Program-made: the position numbers and the translations under genes
NCBI RefSeq assembly: GCF_014203665.1
Contig: NZ_JACHJN010000003.1
Coordinates: 620,001 to 684,000, forward strand
DNA from: Saccharothrix tamanrassetensis
Lineage (GTDB): Bacteria; Actinomycetota; Actinomycetes; Mycobacteriales; Pseudonocardiaceae
Length of the DNA: 64,000 bases
Direction of reading: 5' to 3'
Notes under the pieces: model-generated
Seen by the model: the letters and a program-made list of their open reading frames with translations, nothing else
The model's database searches: none
What the model was told of the DNA's origin: nothing
In this document: positions 48,868 through 57,852 of the stretch, in pieces
How the letters are laid out: each line of letters starts with the position of its first letter
How positions within the stretch are numbered: the first letter of the stretch is position 1

Positions 48868-49338
48868 ATGACCTCGGACCTGCTCACAGCGACCACCGAC
48901 CCGGCGGCGCGGCAGCGCGGCGTGCGGTTCGCCCTGAAGCCGGGCGCGGCTCCGCGCGGGCACGTCGACGGGGCCTGGTGGCCGTGGTCGACCGACCCGG
49001 CCGCCGAGTTCCCCGCCCTGGTCAGGGCGTTGGCCGCGCGCGGACCCATCCGGCGGGCGTCCTACCACCTCGGCGTCTGGGACGTCATCGGGCGCCGGCT
49101 GACCGTGGACGGCGTGGTGGTGCGGATGGAGGGCTTCCACACCACGCAGCCGGACACCGTGACCCTGATCGGGCCGCACCTCACCCGGACCAAGCTGCTC
49201 CTGGTGCCGCCGGGCACGCCGGGCGACACCGCCCGTGCCGTGCTGCGGTCCGCGGCCGACCCCGACAACGCCTCCACCGCCGAAGAGATCCTGACCTCGC
49301 TCGGCGCACCCCGGAGCACCGTCGCCGTGCAGGGATGA
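48868..49338 (+). CDS. DUF5994-family protein
   Basis: 156 residues. RFALKPGAAPRGHVDGAWWPWSTDPAAEFPALVRALAARGPIRRASYHLGVWD is the recurring opening of a small actinobacterial family (DUF5994) that often occurs in multiple copies. HLTRTKLLLVPPGTPGDTARAVLRSAADPDN ends the conserved part. The function is unknown. ATG 48868; the plus-strand frame runs antisense into the desaturase if extended, so the short start is used. Soluble, no signal peptide. Confidence 0.85.
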   Translation: MTSDLLTATTDPAARQRGVRFALKPGAAPRGHVDGAWWPWSTDPAAEFPALVRALAARGPIRRASYHLGVWDVIGRRLTVDGVVVRMEGFHTTQPDTVTLIGPHLTRTKLLLVPPGTPGDTARAVLRSAADPDNASTAEEILTSLGAPRSTVAVQG

Positions 49339-49550
49339 ACCCCTTCGCGGTGCTCGACTTCCGCGCGCCGACCGTCCACTGTGGAATGGGCTTCGAAGGG
49401 CGATCCGGCCCGTTCGCCGGCCGTGCGGCGGGCCGTGGTGTACTCTTCGGGTATCGGGATTCGCGCCATCGCGCACCCGAACCCACCTCGCGCCGTGCGG
49501 CCTCCGGTTCAACCGTGAGCACGCACCGGGCGCGGAGAAAGTCGGAAACC

Positions 49551-49703
49551 ATGTCTACCCAGTACGTTTCCCGTTACGACGCCCGAGTGGACCTCGTGCG
49601 CCGGACGCTGCGGGAGCACTCGAACCTCGAAGAGAAGGCGGCGGCGGACCTCGCGGTGCACGTCCTGCACGTGTTGGACCACCTGCCGGAGCAGGTGCGA
49701 TGA
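49551..49703 (+). CDS. Small conserved protein (DUF6307-like)
   Basis: 50 residues: MSTQYVSRYDARVDLVRRTL then EHSNLEEKAAADLAVHVLHVLDHLPEQVR. It looks like a short helical protein of a family seen repeatedly in Pseudonocardiales (DUF6307 by recollection). A GTG at 49515 is in frame but the ATG at 49551 is the family start. It overlaps the next small gene by 4 bp (ATGA), which supports real translation of both. The 212 bp before it contain no other feature I could identify. Confidence 0.65.
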   Translation: MSTQYVSRYDARVDLVRRTLREHSNLEEKAAADLAVHVLHVLDHLPEQVR

Positions 49704-49858
49704 CCGAGCCGAACGACCTCTTCAGCCACCCGGACACGCACCGGTCGGAACCGGCGGACGGCCACCGGGACGACCGCCAGCGGTCCTACACCGACCTGTT
49801 CCGCGAGCCGGTGGACCCGTCGCAGCCCACCGGGCAGCCGGGTCAGGCGTTCAGGTAG
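49700..49858 (+). CDS. 52-residue hydrophilic protein, translationally coupled
   Basis: 52 residues, strongly charged (MTEPNDLFSHPDTHRSEPAD, then GHRDDRQRSYTDLFREPVDP), with no hydrophobic core, so probably disordered. Evidence is the ATGA overlap with the preceding small gene and normal third-position GC. Its 3' end overlaps the convergent response-regulator gene by 16 bp. No family recognised. Confidence 0.5.
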   Translation: MTEPNDLFSHPDTHRSEPADGHRDDRQRSYTDLFREPVDPSQPTGQPGQAFR

Positions 49859-50487
49859 GCCAGCACGGCGAGGACGCGGCGGTGGCCGCCCTCGTCGTTG
49901 GGCAGGGACAGCTTGGTGAAGATGTTGCGGATGTGCTTGAGCACCGCGCCTTCACTGACCACCAGGGTGTCCGCGATGGTGGCGTTGTTGTGGCCCTCGG
50001 CCATCAGCGCCAGCACCTCGCGCTCCCGGGCGGTGAGCGTGGCCAGCGGGTCGTCGGGCTTGCGGCGGACCAGGAGTTGGGAGATCACCTCCGGGTCCAT
50101 CGCCGTGCCGCCCTCGGCGACCCGGGTCAGCGCGTCGACGAAGCGCTCCACCTTGCCCACCCGCTCCTTGAGCAGGTAGCCGACCCCGCCCACGCCGTCC
50201 GCGAGCAGTTCGGCGGCGTAGCTGTTCTCCACGTACGCCGACAGCACCAGCACCGGCAGCCCGGGGTGCACGCGACGGGCCTCCACGGCGGCGCGCAGGC
50301 CTTCGTCGGTGAACGTCGGGGGCAGGCGGACGTCCGTCACGACGGCGTCCGGTCGCATCCCGGCGATGGCGGCCAGGAACTCCGTGGTGTTGTCCACCGC
50401 CGCGACGACCTCGATGCCGGCGTTGCCCAACAGCAGCGTCAGGCCTTCGCGCAGCAGCACGTCGTCCTCGACGATCACGACCCGCAA
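49843..50487 (-). CDS. NarL/FixJ-type response regulator
   Basis: 214 residues. Receiver domain: VVIVEDDVLLREGL (acidic pair), DAVVTDVRLPP (phospho-Asp, about 53), VLVLSAYVEN and LLKERV (Lys). C-terminal LuxR helix-turn-helix: LTAREREVLALMAEGHNNATIADTLVVSEGAVLKHIRNIFTKL. The start is TTG 50487, which has GGAG 5 nt upstream and overlaps the kinase gene's end by 13 bp; GTG 50478 is the alternative. Partner of the kinase at 50475. It probably controls the divergent ABC exporter, as this gene order is typical for antimicrobial-peptide or drug-response systems. Confidence 0.93.
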   Translation of the reverse strand: MRVVIVEDDVLLREGLTLLLGNAGIEVVAAVDNTTEFLAAIAGMRPDAVVTDVRLPPTFTDEGLRAAVEARRVHPGLPVLVLSAYVENSYAAELLADGVGGVGYLLKERVGKVERFVDALTRVAEGGTAMDPEVISQLLVRRKPDDPLATLTAREREVLALMAEGHNNATIADTLVVSEGAVLKHIRNIFTKLSLPNDEGGHRRVLAVLAYLNA

Positions 50488-51698
50488 GGCAGCTCCACTC
50501 GCAACACGGTCGGGCCGCCGAGCGGGCTGCTCAGTTCGGCGTGGCCGTCGAACGCGTCGGCACGACGCTGGATGCCGACGATACCCGTTCCCAGGTTGCC
50601 GTCCGCCCCGCCCCGCCCGTCGTCGCGCACCGTGATGAACAGCTTGTCGTCGGTGGCCTCCAGGCGGACGCTGGCGTGCTCGGCCGCCGAGTGCTTGGTG
50701 ATGTTGGTCAGCGCCTCCGCGACGATGAAGTACGCCGCCGCCTCGATCGCCGCCGGCCGCCGGCCGATCGGGGCCACCTCCAACGTGCACGGCACCGGGC
50801 AGCGGGCGGCCAGCGCCGACACCGCGCCGTCCAGGCCCCGGTCGGACAGCACCGGCGGGTAGATGCTGCGGACCACGTCCCGCAGTTCGGCCAGGGCGTC
50901 GATCGCGGTGTCCTGCGCTTTGCGCACCAGGTCGAACGCGGCCTCCGGGTCACGCGCGCGCATCTGGTCCGCGATGCCCAACTGCATCACCACGGCCGCG
51001 ATCCGGGCCTGCGCGCCGTCGTGCAGGTCACGCTCGATGCGGCGCAGTTCCGCCCCGTGCGCCTCCAGGGCGCCCGCGCGCGACGCGGTGAGCTCGGCCA
51101 CCCGGTCGACCAGCGAGACGCCCTCGGCGGGGGAGAGCATCCGCTGGGCGAAGCGGGCCTGCCACCGCGCGAACCGGGGCAGCTGCAGCCACAGCAGGCC
51201 GTAGAACACGCCGATGGCCACGGCCAGGGGCGCGGTCGACCACGAGTCCACGACGAAGCCGAGCGAGGTCTGCACCCCGCCGGGGACCAGCCACCAGTAC
51301 ACCGGGATGAACAGGTGGTTCACCGCGCTGATGGGCAGCGCGACGGCGAGCGTCCCGAGCAGCAGCCCCACCGGGCCGTGCACGAGCAACCACACCAGGT
51401 CACGCCTGGTCGCCGGGTCGGTCAGCACCGTCCGCACCTGCGTGAGCACCGGCCCGTCGGGCAGCCGGTACGCCGCCGGGATCGGCGTGCCGAGGAACGC
51501 GCCCGCGCGCCCGCGCTCCACGTCGACCAGCCTGCGGACCAGCCGCAGCGCCTCCGGCACGGCGGGCAGCCCGATGCTGATCAGGCTCAGCCCGGCCACC
51601 AGGAAGATGCCGGTCAGGGCGAGCAGCGACAGCAGCGCCGTGCCCGCGCCGACGAGCAGGTACCGGGCGGCCGTCCACACAGGAGCAAGGCGGGTCAT
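50475..51698 (-). CDS. Sensor histidine kinase (HisKA_3 type)
   Basis: 407 residues. An N-terminal putative-sensor membrane region has about four helices (AARYLLVGAGTALLSLLALTGIFLVAGLSL, VWLLVHGPVGLLLGTLAVALPISAV, APLAVAIGVFYGLLWLQLP). The dimerisation/phosphoacceptor helix is ELRRIERDLHDGAQARIAAVVMQLG (His in RDLHDG). The ATPase domain includes AEALTNITKHS (N-box) and VRDDGRGG (G-box). The 3' end overlaps the response regulator by 13 bp. It is divergent from the ABC exporter with 131 bp between. Confidence 0.94.
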   Translation of the reverse strand: MTRLAPVWTAARYLLVGAGTALLSLLALTGIFLVAGLSLISIGLPAVPEALRLVRRLVDVERGRAGAFLGTPIPAAYRLPDGPVLTQVRTVLTDPATRRDLVWLLVHGPVGLLLGTLAVALPISAVNHLFIPVYWWLVPGGVQTSLGFVVDSWSTAPLAVAIGVFYGLLWLQLPRFARWQARFAQRMLSPAEGVSLVDRVAELTASRAGALEAHGAELRRIERDLHDGAQARIAAVVMQLGIADQMRARDPEAAFDLVRKAQDTAIDALAELRDVVRSIYPPVLSDRGLDGAVSALAARCPVPCTLEVAPIGRRPAAIEAAAYFIVAEALTNITKHSAAEHASVRLEATDDKLFITVRDDGRGGADGNLGTGIVGIQRRADAFDGHAELSSPLGGPTVLRVELPCGS

Positions 51699-51829
51699 GG
51701 CTCGATTGTGCCCAACGATCCGCGTTCGCACGGTAGTGCGGGCACTACCCCGGTCGGGCTGCCTGAGGGATCGAGATCCGGCCGGCCGGGCCGCAGGCTT
51801 CTCCACGACACGACGGAGAAGGGAACGTG

Positions 51830-52585
51830 ATGGTGGCAGGAACGGTCGCCGTGGACGCGGCACACGCGTTGCGGCTGGAGTCGGTGCGCAAGGTCTACGG
51901 CTCGGGTGTGAACGCGGTCACCGCGCTCGACGGGGTCACGGTTGGCCTGCGCCGGGGCGCCTTCACCGCGGTGATGGGCCCGTCCGGCTCGGGCAAGAGC
52001 ACGTTCCTGCACTGCGCGGCGGGCCTGGACCGGCCCACGTCGGGACGGGTGCTGCTGGGCGAGACGGACTTGGCGGGGCTGAAGGAGAACGCGCTCACCG
52101 AGTTGCGCCGGCAGCGGATCGGGTTCGTGTTCCAGGCCTACAACCTGATCCCGGCGCTGACGGTGGAGCAGAACATCACGCTGCCGCTGCGGTTCGCCGG
52201 CACGCGCCCGGACAAGGCGTGGCTGCGCGAGATCGTGGAACGGGTGGGCATCGCGAACCGGCTGGAGCACCGGCCGGCCGAACTGTCCGGCGGGCAGCAG
52301 CAGCGGGTCGCCATCGCGCGTGCCCTGGTGACCCGGCCGGAGGTGCTGCTGGCCGACGAGCCGACCGGCGCGCTGGACACCCGGACCGGCCGTCAGGTGC
52401 TGGAGCTGTTGCGCGGTTTGGTGGACACCGTCGGGCAGACCGTGCTGATGGTCACCCACGACCCGGTCGCGGCGTCCTTCGCGCACAGCGTGGTGTTCCT
52501 GGCCGACGGCCGGCTCGCGGGCGAACTGCACCAGCCGACCCCGGACCTCGTGGTGCGGCGGCTGACCAACCTCGGGGAGTGGTGA
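51830..52585 (+). CDS. ABC exporter ATP-binding protein (MacB/LolD-like)
   Basis: 251 residues: Walker [20 protein letters not shown]-loop [16 protein letters not shown], signature [15 protein letters not shown], Walker [13 protein letters not shown] and switch His in VTHDPVAA. The DEPTGALD motif marks the MacB/LolD group that powers FtsX-type mechanotransmission permeases. ATG 51830 or GTG 51827 both fit the GAAGGGA site. It is followed 3 bp later by the permease gene and faces the two-component system that probably induces it. Confidence 0.94.
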   Translation: MVAGTVAVDAAHALRLESVRKVYGSGVNAVTALDGVTVGLRRGAFTAVMGPSGSGKSTFLHCAAGLDRPTSGRVLLGETDLAGLKENALTELRRQRIGFVFQAYNLIPALTVEQNITLPLRFAGTRPDKAWLREIVERVGIANRLEHRPAELSGGQQQRVAIARALVTRPEVLLADEPTGALDTRTGRQVLELLRGLVDTVGQTVLMVTHDPVAASFAHSVVFLADGRLAGELHQPTPDLVVRRLTNLGEW

Positions 52586-52588
52586 GCC

Positions 52589-55114
52589 GTGCTGAGCATC
52601 GCCTGGCAGTTGTTGAAGGCGCGCAAGGCCGCGTTCATCGGCGCGTTCCTGGCCGTCCTCTGTGGCACGGCGGTGGTCGCCGGGTGCGGGATCCTGATGG
52701 AGTCCGGTATCCGGTCCGGGGTGCCCACCGAGCGGTACGCCGCCGCGACGGTCGTCGTCGGCGGCGGGCAGGTCGTGCGACCCGAGGGCGCAGCCGCCCC
52801 GCTGTCGTCCCAGAACGTCGGCACGCTGCCGACGGTGCCGGACACCCTGGTCGGGAAGGTCTCGGCGGTGCCGGGGGTCGCGAAGGCCGTCGGGGAGTCG
52901 ACGTTCCCGGCCCGGGTGGTGACCGGCGGTGTGTTCGACGCGCTGGGCCACAACTGGGACTCCGCCGTGCTGACGCCGTTCACGTTGCGGGACGGGCGTG
53001 AGCCGGCGAGCGGGGACGAGGTCGTGCTGGACGCGGAACTGGCCGAGCGAGCCGGTGTCGCGGTGGGCGGGCGGGTCGAGGTCATGACCACGTCGACACC
53101 GACCGGGTACGACGTAGTGGGCATCGCCGCGCCGGCGCAGGGCGTGACCAAGCAGTCCGGGCTCTACTTCACCGCCGCGCAGGCGGACCTGCTCTCCGGG
53201 CGGCCCGGTCGATTCCACGCCATCGGTGTGTTCGCCGAGCAGGGCGTGACCGATCTCGCCGAACGGGTCGAGCAGGCGTTGGCGGGCGAGGACGTGACGG
53301 TCGCGGAGGGCAAGGACCGGGGGACGGTGGAGTTCGCCGCGGTCGGGGAGTCCCGGACGATGCTGATGGCGATCTCCGGGTCGTTCGGCGGCATCGCGAT
53401 GATGGTCGCGGTGTTCGTGGTGGCGGGCACGCTGGCGCTGTCGGTCGAGCAGCGGCGGCGCGAACTGGCCCTGCTGCGGGCGATCGCGGCGACCCCGAGG
53501 CAGATCGGGAAGCTGATCGGCGCGGAGACCACGATGGTCGCGGCCCTCGCGGCGGCGCTGGGCTCGGTGGCGGGCATCTTCGTCGGGCACGGCCTGCGGG
53601 ACGCGTTCGCCGCGATCGGCGTCATCCCGCACGAGTTCGCGCTCTCGGTCGGCCCGCTGCCGCTGCTCGTCGCGTTCCTGCTCGGCCTCGGCGTGGCCCG
53701 GCTGGCGGCGTGGGTGGCGTCCCGCAGGCCGTCCCGGATCCCGCCGACCGAGGCGTTGGGCGAGGCGGCCGTGGAGCGGCCCGACCCGGGGCGCTGGCGG
53801 GGCGTGGCGGGGGCGGTGTTCCTGCTGCTCGCCGCCGTGATGGCGACCATGCCGCTGTTCCTGGACGGCGAGGTCGCGATCGTCATGGCGTCGACGTCCG
53901 TGCTGGTGGCCGTGATCGGCATGTCGTTCCTCGGCGCGCGCGCCGTCGCGCCCATCGTGCGACTGGCGGCCGTGCCGCTGCGGAAGTTCGGCGCCACCGG
54001 CTTCCTGGCCGCGGCCAACAGCCAGGCGAACCTGAAGCGGGTCGCCGCCGCGCTGACCCCGTTGATGCTGTCGATCAGCTTCGCGCTGGTGAGCTTCTTC
54101 AGCCAGACCGTCACCACGGCCGCCGGCGAGCGGGAAACCGAACTCGCCACCGCGGCCGACTACGTGGTGTCCGCGCCCGGCGGCGTCTCGCCCGAGGTGG
54201 CCGAGGCCGCACGGGGTGTCGACGGCGTGGAGGCGGCGGCCTCGGTGGTCCGGACCCGGGTGATGGCGGAGGTCCAGGACGGCGAGTCGACGCGGATCGA
54301 ACGCGTGCCCGCGCTCGGTCTCGACGACAGCCGGGGCGCACTCGACCTCGGTGTGCTGTCCGGGAACCTCGCCGACCTGCGCGGCGACACCATCGCGCTG
54401 AGCAAGTCCGAAGCGAACTGGCTGGACGCGCGCATCGGCGACGAGGTGGAGCTGTTCCTGGACGACGGCCGGCCCGTGAAGCTGCGACTGGTCGCCACCT
54501 TCGACCGCGACCTGGCGTTCGGCAAGCACGTGCTGCCCGCCGAGCTGGCCCGGGCGCACTCCGCGGCCCGCCTGGACAGCTCGGCCCTCGTCCGGCTGAC
54601 CCCGGACGCGGACCGCGCGGCGGTGGCCGGCGCGCTCGCCGAACTGGCCGGCCGCTACCCCGGCACGACCGTCACCGACCGGTCCGCCATGGCCCCGGCC
54701 GAGAACAGCGACCGCCGCGTCCAGTTCTGGGTCAACCTGGTGGCGGTGGGCGTGATCCTGGGCTACATCGCCATCTCGGTGGCCAACACCCTCGTGCTCA
54801 CCACGGTGCAGCGGCGGCGCGAGTTCGCCTTGCTGCGCCTGGTCGGCGGCACCCGCCGACAGGTGCTCCGGATGATGCGCGCCGAGGCGCTCACCCTGGT
54901 GGGCATCGCGATCGCGGTCGGCACCCTGATCCCCGCGATCCCGCTGGTGCTGCTGAGCAGCGGCCTGATGGGCACACCCCTGCCGACCGGCCCGATCGGC
55001 GTCTACCTGGCGATCATCGGCTTCGCGGCCCTGTTGGGCCTGCTGGCCCTGGGCTTGCCGACCCGGCTGGCTCTGCGCGCCAGGCCGATCGACGCCATCG
55101 GGATGCGGGAGTAG
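52589..55114 (+). CDS. FtsX-like ABC permease
   Basis: 841 residues. One N-terminal helix (AAFIGAFLAVLCGTAVVAGCG, about 13-35) leads to a large extracellular domain. Three helices follow (about 265-365; IAMMVAVFVVAGTLALSVEQRRRELALLRAIAATPRQI), then a second anchor helix pair, a second extracellular domain and three final helices (LVAVGVILGYIAISVANTLVLTTVQRRREFALLRLVGGTRRQVLRMM). The duplicated FtsX halves with EFALLRxxGGT loops are typical of actinobacterial export permeases linked to bacitracin/lantibiotic-type resistance. The substrate is unknown. GTG start right after the ATPase stop. Confidence 0.93.
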   Translation: MLSIAWQLLKARKAAFIGAFLAVLCGTAVVAGCGILMESGIRSGVPTERYAAATVVVGGGQVVRPEGAAAPLSSQNVGTLPTVPDTLVGKVSAVPGVAKAVGESTFPARVVTGGVFDALGHNWDSAVLTPFTLRDGREPASGDEVVLDAELAERAGVAVGGRVEVMTTSTPTGYDVVGIAAPAQGVTKQSGLYFTAAQADLLSGRPGRFHAIGVFAEQGVTDLAERVEQALAGEDVTVAEGKDRGTVEFAAVGESRTMLMAISGSFGGIAMMVAVFVVAGTLALSVEQRRRELALLRAIAATPRQIGKLIGAETTMVAALAAALGSVAGIFVGHGLRDAFAAIGVIPHEFALSVGPLPLLVAFLLGLGVARLAAWVASRRPSRIPPTEALGEAAVERPDPGRWRGVAGAVFLLLAAVMATMPLFLDGEVAIVMASTSVLVAVIGMSFLGARAVAPIVRLAAVPLRKFGATGFLAAANSQANLKRVAAALTPLMLSISFALVSFFSQTVTTAAGERETELATAADYVVSAPGGVSPEVAEAARGVDGVEAAASVVRTRVMAEVQDGESTRIERVPALGLDDSRGALDLGVLSGNLADLRGDTIALSKSEANWLDARIGDEVELFLDDGRPVKLRLVATFDRDLAFGKHVLPAELARAHSAARLDSSALVRLTPDADRAAVAGALAELAGRYPGTTVTDRSAMAPAENSDRRVQFWVNLVAVGVILGYIAISVANTLVLTTVQRRREFALLRLVGGTRRQVLRMMRAEALTLVGIAIAVGTLIPAIPLVLLSSGLMGTPLPTGPIGVYLAIIGFAALLGLLALGLPTRLALRARPIDAIGMRE

Positions 55115-55119
55115 ATGGA

Positions 55120-55197
55120 GTGGTGCGCGGCCTCACGGGAGAGGACGGCCGCGCACCACATTCCACTGCGTCACGACGTGATCGCCGTGACGCAGTG
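55120..55197. terminator. Two successive hairpins between convergent genes
   Basis: Hairpin 1: a perfect 13-bp stem 55120-55132 with 55147-55159. Hairpin 2: a perfect 11-bp stem 55164-55174 with 55187-55197. They lie between the permease stop and the minus-strand hydrolase stop and probably serve one direction each. Confidence 0.8.
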
Positions 55198-55221
55198 AAA
55201 CCGAGAACCCGTGCGCCGGGG

Positions 55222-56589
55222 CTACTCCGCCTCGGCGCGACGCGCTGCCCGGCTGCTGAACAGGTACTCGGCACGGCCCCGCTCGTCCGAGCCGACGAGG
55301 GAGTACACCGGGTAGCGGCCGTGCTCGCGCTCGATGCCGATCAGCCGGTCGTCCGCCAGCCGGACCACTTCGACGCGGCGGCGCGCCATGATCATCCTCG
55401 CCTCGTCGGTGCGCGGGATGGTCTCCACCCAGCCCCGGCCCTCGTCGTCCACGGTCACCGCGTACGCGATCATGGGCGTGTTGTAGACACCGGAAATCCT
55501 TGCGGCGTCGAGGGGTTCCGAGGTCGCGGGCGGCGTGGGGAACGCCGGCACGTCGGCGCCCGCGTACTCGCGCAGCACCCCGACGACGAGTTCCTCGTAC
55601 ACCTCGAGCCCGGCCACGCCGTTGGTCAGCAGTGCGACAGCGATGCCGGCGCTGCCGGAGATGCGCAGGAACGCGGCCTGCCCGATGGTGCCGCCGTCGT
55701 GGCCGAACACGTCCGCACCGAAGTCGAACAGCTCCCAGCCCAGACCCCACTTCGCGGCCAGGCCGGCGGTGAAGGGCACGTCGGTCTGGGGCTCCCGCAT
55801 GGCCTTGGCGCTCGCCTCACCGAGGATCGGGCCACCGCCGTCCAGGTGCGCCTTGGCCCAGCCGAGCAGGTCACGGGCCCGCATGGCCAGCAACGCCCCG
55901 GCGGGGGCGTTGGACGCCGCCAACGACCAGACCGGTGCGACCACGTCGCCGTCCTCGCCGGGCAGGTGGCCCACGGCGGCGCGGAACAGGATCGCCTCGT
56001 CGGCGTTGGTGGCGATGTGCGTGAGACCGAGGGGCTGGGCGATCCGCTCGTGCACCACCGCTCCGAACGGCTTGCCGCGCAGCACCTCAACCAACCGGCC
56101 CAGCACCACGTACCCGCTGTTGCAGTAGGAGAACATCGCACCCGGCTCGTGGACCTGCTCCGCGTCCGCGATCGTCGCCAGGAACTTCTCCACGGCGTCG
56201 TCGCCGCGCCCGGTGTCGTGGAACAGGTCGCCGTCCATGCCCGACGTGTGGTCGAGCAGCTGTCGGGTGGTGATGGCGGCGTTGGCGCGGGCGTCCGCGA
56301 TCCTGAAGTCCGGCAAGTACTCCACCACCGGCTCGTCCAGGTCGACCAGGCCGTCGTCGACGAGTTGCATGACCAGGGTCGCGGTCCACACCTTGGTGAT
56401 CGAGCCGATCTGGAACACCGAGTCGGTGGTCGTCTCCACGCCGGTGGCCAGGCTCAGCACACCGGCGGCGGCGTCCACGACCTCGCCGTCCACCAGCACC
56501 GCCGCCTGCGCACCCGGCACCCCGTGCGCGGCGACCAGCTCGGCCAGCCGACCGGGCAGCCAGGCGGCGATCTCTGCACTGCGTGACAT
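55222..56589 (-). CDS. Penicillin-binding-fold serine hydrolase (class C beta-lactamase family)
   Basis: 455 residues. SxxK nucleophile in FQIGSITKVW, YxN in FSYCNSGYVVLG, and an HxG-type third motif in FGHDGGTIGQ. The C-terminal extension (about 365-455, SGVYNTPMIAYAVTVDDEGRGWVETIPRTDEARMIM) is a beta-barrel-like domain as in D-aminopeptidases/esterases of this family. No signal peptide is visible, so it is probably an intracellular esterase or peptidase rather than an antibiotic-resistance enzyme. ATG 56589 has GAGGAGAAA. It is divergent from the class A-like gene. Confidence 0.87.
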   Translation of the reverse strand: MSRSAEIAAWLPGRLAELVAAHGVPGAQAAVLVDGEVVDAAAGVLSLATGVETTTDSVFQIGSITKVWTATLVMQLVDDGLVDLDEPVVEYLPDFRIADARANAAITTRQLLDHTSGMDGDLFHDTGRGDDAVEKFLATIADAEQVHEPGAMFSYCNSGYVVLGRLVEVLRGKPFGAVVHERIAQPLGLTHIATNADEAILFRAAVGHLPGEDGDVVAPVWSLAASNAPAGALLAMRARDLLGWAKAHLDGGGPILGEASAKAMREPQTDVPFTAGLAAKWGLGWELFDFGADVFGHDGGTIGQAAFLRISGSAGIAVALLTNGVAGLEVYEELVVGVLREYAGADVPAFPTPPATSEPLDAARISGVYNTPMIAYAVTVDDEGRGWVETIPRTDEARMIMARRRVEVVRLADDRLIGIEREHGRYPVYSLVGSDERGRAEYLFSSRAARRAEAE

Positions 56590-56813
56590 GCGTTTCTCCT
56601 CGCGGTGGGGACTCCTGTGTCCGAGGTCGGGCCGCCCGTGCCGCCGGGCCGGGTGTCGGTGCGACGAATTTCCCCCATGGTGCTGGTGAAGCGGTTGTGC
56701 GGGCTTCGTCGGATCGCACAACTGTGCGTCGTCCGGTTCGTCGATCACGACGACGCGCTCAGGGCTCCGGTAGTCGTCAACTGAAGCCCGGCCCGCGACG
56801 GAGGGGAACGGAC

Positions 56814-57689
56814 ATGGAGACCGCGAACGATGTGGTCGGTGAGATCCGGGAGCGCGCCGACGAGGTCGGTGTCCGGGTTTGGCTGCACGCCACCGATCTG
56901 GACGGATCCCGTCGGGTGGACGTCGACGGGGACGAGCCGGTGGTGTCGGCCTCGGTGTTCAAGGTGCCGGTGGCGGTGGAGCTGGCCAGGCAGGGCGTCG
57001 CGGGGCAGGTCGACCTGTCCGAGCGGATCACCTACGTGGCCGGCACCGGCACCGACTCGCCGTACGGGCTGGCGACCTACCGGCACGACGTGACCATCTC
57101 GTGGCACGACCTCGCGGTGCTGATGATCGGCGTCAGCGACAACGTGGCCACGGACCTGGTGGTGGAGCGGATCGGGCTGCCCGCCGTGGCCGCGCTGCTG
57201 GCCGACCTCGGGTTCACGCACACCGCCGTGCCGTACGACTGCGCCGGGATGTTCGAGTGCCTCGGCCCGGACGTGACCCCGGAGTTCTTCGCCGGGCTTT
57301 CCCGGGAGGAGCTGTTGGAGCTGCCCATCCTCCAGCCGGCGCTGACCTGCCGGACCACCGCCGAGGAGAGCACCCGGCTGCTGGGCATGGTGTGGCGCGA
57401 CGAGGCCGCGCCCGCCGAGGCGTGCGCCGACGTGCAGTACTGGCTGGGGCACCAGGTGTGGCCGCACCGACTGCGCTCCGGGTTCCGCGAAGACGGCATC
57501 AGGGTGTCCGGCAAGACCGGCACGCTTCCCTTGGTGCGCAACGAAGTCGGTGTCGTGGAGTACCCGGACGGCGGTCGGTACGCGGTGGCGGTGTTCACCG
57601 AGGCGTTCGACACGCGGATGCAGGCGCCGGAGAGGGACGCGTTCATCGGGTTCGCGGCGGCTCGTGCGATCTCCTGGCTGCGTGCGTGA
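56814..57689 (+). CDS. Class A beta-lactamase-like serine hydrolase without signal peptide
   Basis: 291 residues. SVFKVPVAVEL (S-x-x-K), IGVSDNVATDLVV (S-D-N) and VSGKTGTLPLVRNEVGVV (K-T-G) are all present and correctly spaced. The omega-loop Glu166-type residue is not obvious; the segment LTCRTTAEESTRLL stands where the helix after it should be. There is no secretion signal, so access to periplasmic beta-lactams is doubtful; cytoplasmic homologues are often esterases or regulators. ATG 56814 follows GAGGGGA. Confidence 0.85.
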   Translation: METANDVVGEIRERADEVGVRVWLHATDLDGSRRVDVDGDEPVVSASVFKVPVAVELARQGVAGQVDLSERITYVAGTGTDSPYGLATYRHDVTISWHDLAVLMIGVSDNVATDLVVERIGLPAVAALLADLGFTHTAVPYDCAGMFECLGPDVTPEFFAGLSREELLELPILQPALTCRTTAEESTRLLGMVWRDEAAPAEACADVQYWLGHQVWPHRLRSGFREDGIRVSGKTGTLPLVRNEVGVVEYPDGGRYAVAVFTEAFDTRMQAPERDAFIGFAAARAISWLRA

Positions 57690-57852
57690 ACACCGGTCGG
57701 GTGCAGCGGTTCACCGACGCGCTGCCGTCCCTCGGCAGCGCGTCGAACGGCAGCGCACGAGACCCGACGCACGACGAAGATCGAGAACGGTCAAGGTACT
57801 TACAGCACGGAGGAGCACGCACCCATGCGCAGGTAAACGCTCTCCGGTGGGG

